A program made the translations under genes and the position numbers. Shown one piece after another: positions 42,844 to 43,970 of a stretch of 43,970 nt of DNA. Within the stretch, counting starts at the first letter, position 1. Each line of letters starts with the position of its first letter. The notes under the pieces are model-generated. The model worked only from the letters and a program-made list of their open reading frames with translations. It was not told where the DNA came from and made no database searches. Source of the stretch: Dehalococcoidales bacterium (lineage in GTDB: Bacteria > Chloroflexota > Dehalococcoidia > Dehalococcoidales > UBA3254); assembly GCA_016926695.1 (NCBI GenBank), contig JAFGOB010000068.1, positions 1 through 43,970 of the forward strand. Reading direction: 5' to 3'.

Positions 42844-43970
42844 TTGGCGCTAGAAGACTATAAAGCTGATATGGAAAGATGCAGCCAGTGCTCATACTGC
42901 AAGTGGATCCCGCTTGACCACGTAAAGAGCTGGCGATTTGCCAAGGGCTGTCCCAGTATTGCCTATAATAACTTCTTAAGCTACTCGGCGCGCGGCAGAT
43001 TCGCAGTCGCCCTTTCCCTCCTGAACGGCCAGAGTACTTATTCCGATAAAGTGCTGGATATTGTCTATAAATGCACCACCTGCGGTTCCTGTGATGTCTC
43101 CGATAAAATTTGCCGCTATAACCTGGAACCGCTGGAGATGATACAAGAGTTTAAATTCCATGCGGTCGAGAACGGCCAGGTACTACCACAGCATACGGCA
43201 ATCATCGAACACTTACAAAAGGAAAACAACATGATGGCCAGCCCCAGAGCCGGTCGCGGTGACTGGGCCGAGGGTTTGGGACTAAAGCTCCTACCGGCAG
43301 ATTCAGCCGAAGTCCTCTTCCATGCCGGATGCCGTTACAGCTACGACACCGACCTCAGGGAAACAGCCAGAAATGCCGCCACAATCCTGAAAAATGCCGG
43401 CGTAGATATTGGCATCATGGGTAAAGAGGAGTCATGCTGCGGCGGCAGGGCCTACGACATGGGCTACAAAGACGAATTTAACCGGCTGGCGGAAGAAACC
43501 ATCAAAGCATGGAAAGCCGCCGGTGTTAAAATCGTGGTGACGCCGTGCGCGGACTGCTACCACACTTTCATGCGGCTTTATCCCAAACTGGGAGCACAGT
43601 TCGAGATTCTGCATACAGTACAGTATTTCGACCGCCTGATAAAAGAGGGTAAAATCAAGCCGACGAAAAACGTCCCGATGCGAGTTACTTATCACGACCC
43701 TTGTCATCTGGGAAGACGCGGCGAGCCCTACGTACCCTGGGACGGCAAGGAGAAGAAGGTCAAGGGTCAGATTGTCGTTTACGAGCCGAAAAAACCGAGA
43801 TATAACGGCGCCTGGGGCGTTTACGATCCACCGAGAGATATACTGAAGAGCATTCCCGGTCTGGAGCTGGTCGAAATGGAAAGAATCAAGGAATACGCCT
43901 GGTGCTGCGGCGCCGGCGGCGGCACGAAAGAGACCTATCCCGATTTCTCTAACTGGACGGCTACCGAGAG
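42844..43970 (+). CDS. GlpC/HdrD-like Fe-S oxidoreductase, truncated by window end
   Basis: The frame opens at a TTG (42844) preceded by AGAAGG and stays open to the window edge (375 codons). The N-terminus has CSQCSYCKW with GCP and a second CTTCGSCDVSDKIC. A complete first CCG domain follows: GCRYSYD, then SCCGGRAYDMG and PCADCYHTF; the second begins HDPCHLGR and reaches WCCGAGGG before the cut. It is thus the intact counterpart of the altered copy at 35,510-36,766. The N-terminal region (DHVKSWRFAKGCP) is closely similar between the two. An ATG at 42871 is an alternative start. Confidence 0.88.
   Translation, partial: MALEDYKADMERCSQCSYCKWIPLDHVKSWRFAKGCPSIAYNNFLSYSARGRFAVALSLLNGQSTYSDKVLDIVYKCTTCGSCDVSDKICRYNLEPLEMIQEFKFHAVENGQVLPQHTAIIEHLQKENNMMASPRAGRGDWAEGLGLKLLPADSAEVLFHAGCRYSYDTDLRETARNAATILKNAGVDIGIMGKEESCCGGRAYDMGYKDEFNRLAEETIKAWKAAGVKIVVTPCADCYHTFMRLYPKLGAQFEILHTVQYFDRLIKEGKIKPTKNVPMRVTYHDPCHLGRRGEPYVPWDGKEKKVKGQIVVYEPKKPRYNGAWGVYDPPRDILKSIPGLELVEMERIKEYAWCCGAGGGTKETYPDFSNWTATE

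Noticed and set aside
1..43970. CRISPR array or transposase
   Set aside because: No regularly spaced repeats were seen on reading, and no DDE or IS-type transposase motif is present in any coding frame.

Overview
The window looks like part of a chromosome from an uncultured anaerobic bacterium, most likely of the Dehalococcoidia (Chloroflexota). This is an inference from gene content: a tungsten-type aldehyde:ferredoxin oxidoreductase, repeated GlcDEF-like FAD oxidase/Fe-S protein sets, a molybdate/tungstate ABC transporter, an MMPL exporter and many cysteine-rich redox proteins. No rRNA or intact tRNA is present to confirm it.

Region 1 (about 1-21,300) is accessory DNA, probably an integrated mobile element. 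It opens with the C-terminal end of a tyrosine recombinase. A replication and anti-host module follows: a DUF192-ArdC fusion, a sigma-like protein, a beta-clamp paralogue with a charged tail, and small unknown proteins, with a zinc-ribbon/HEPN protein on the opposite strand. From 7.9 kb comes an AT-richer defence island: an excisionase-type HTH protein, hsdM, hsdS, a small Cys protein, a DUF3800 protein, an unknown protein, hsdR, an Mrr-like endonuclease, a TIR protein with a C-terminal hydrophobic helix, a four-helix membrane protein of 865 aa and a coupled 329-aa unknown. The right edge may be marked by a decayed tRNA-Thr-like sequence near 21,235.

Region 2 (21.3-27.1 kb) holds a radical SAM protein, a decayed N-terminal fragment of glgC, an HTH regulator with an adjacent MMPL exporter (both preceded by the same 14-bp sequence), and a MerR-type regulator with eight C-terminal cysteines.

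Region 3 (27.2-30.8 kb) is a molybdate/tungstate uptake operon (modA, a TsaA/TrmO-like gene, modB, modC). Its leader contains a MerR-style promoter with a dyad in the spacer, a Moco-family riboswitch, a 17-codon ORF whose Shine-Dalgarno is the riboswitch's closing strand, and a perfect intrinsic terminator hairpin embedded in that ORF. This is the most striking regulatory structure in the window.

Region 4 (31.0-44.0 kb) is a redox block: a nitroreductase; a leftward set of two GlcD-like FAD proteins with an Fe-S protein between them, then a ferredoxin and a fumarate-reductase-type flavoprotein; a DUF3795 protein; and a rightward aldehyde:ferredoxin oxidoreductase followed by a second FAD oxidase/Fe-S protein pair that runs off the end. 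The uptake operon of region 3 could supply the metal for the cofactor of the aldehyde oxidoreductase.
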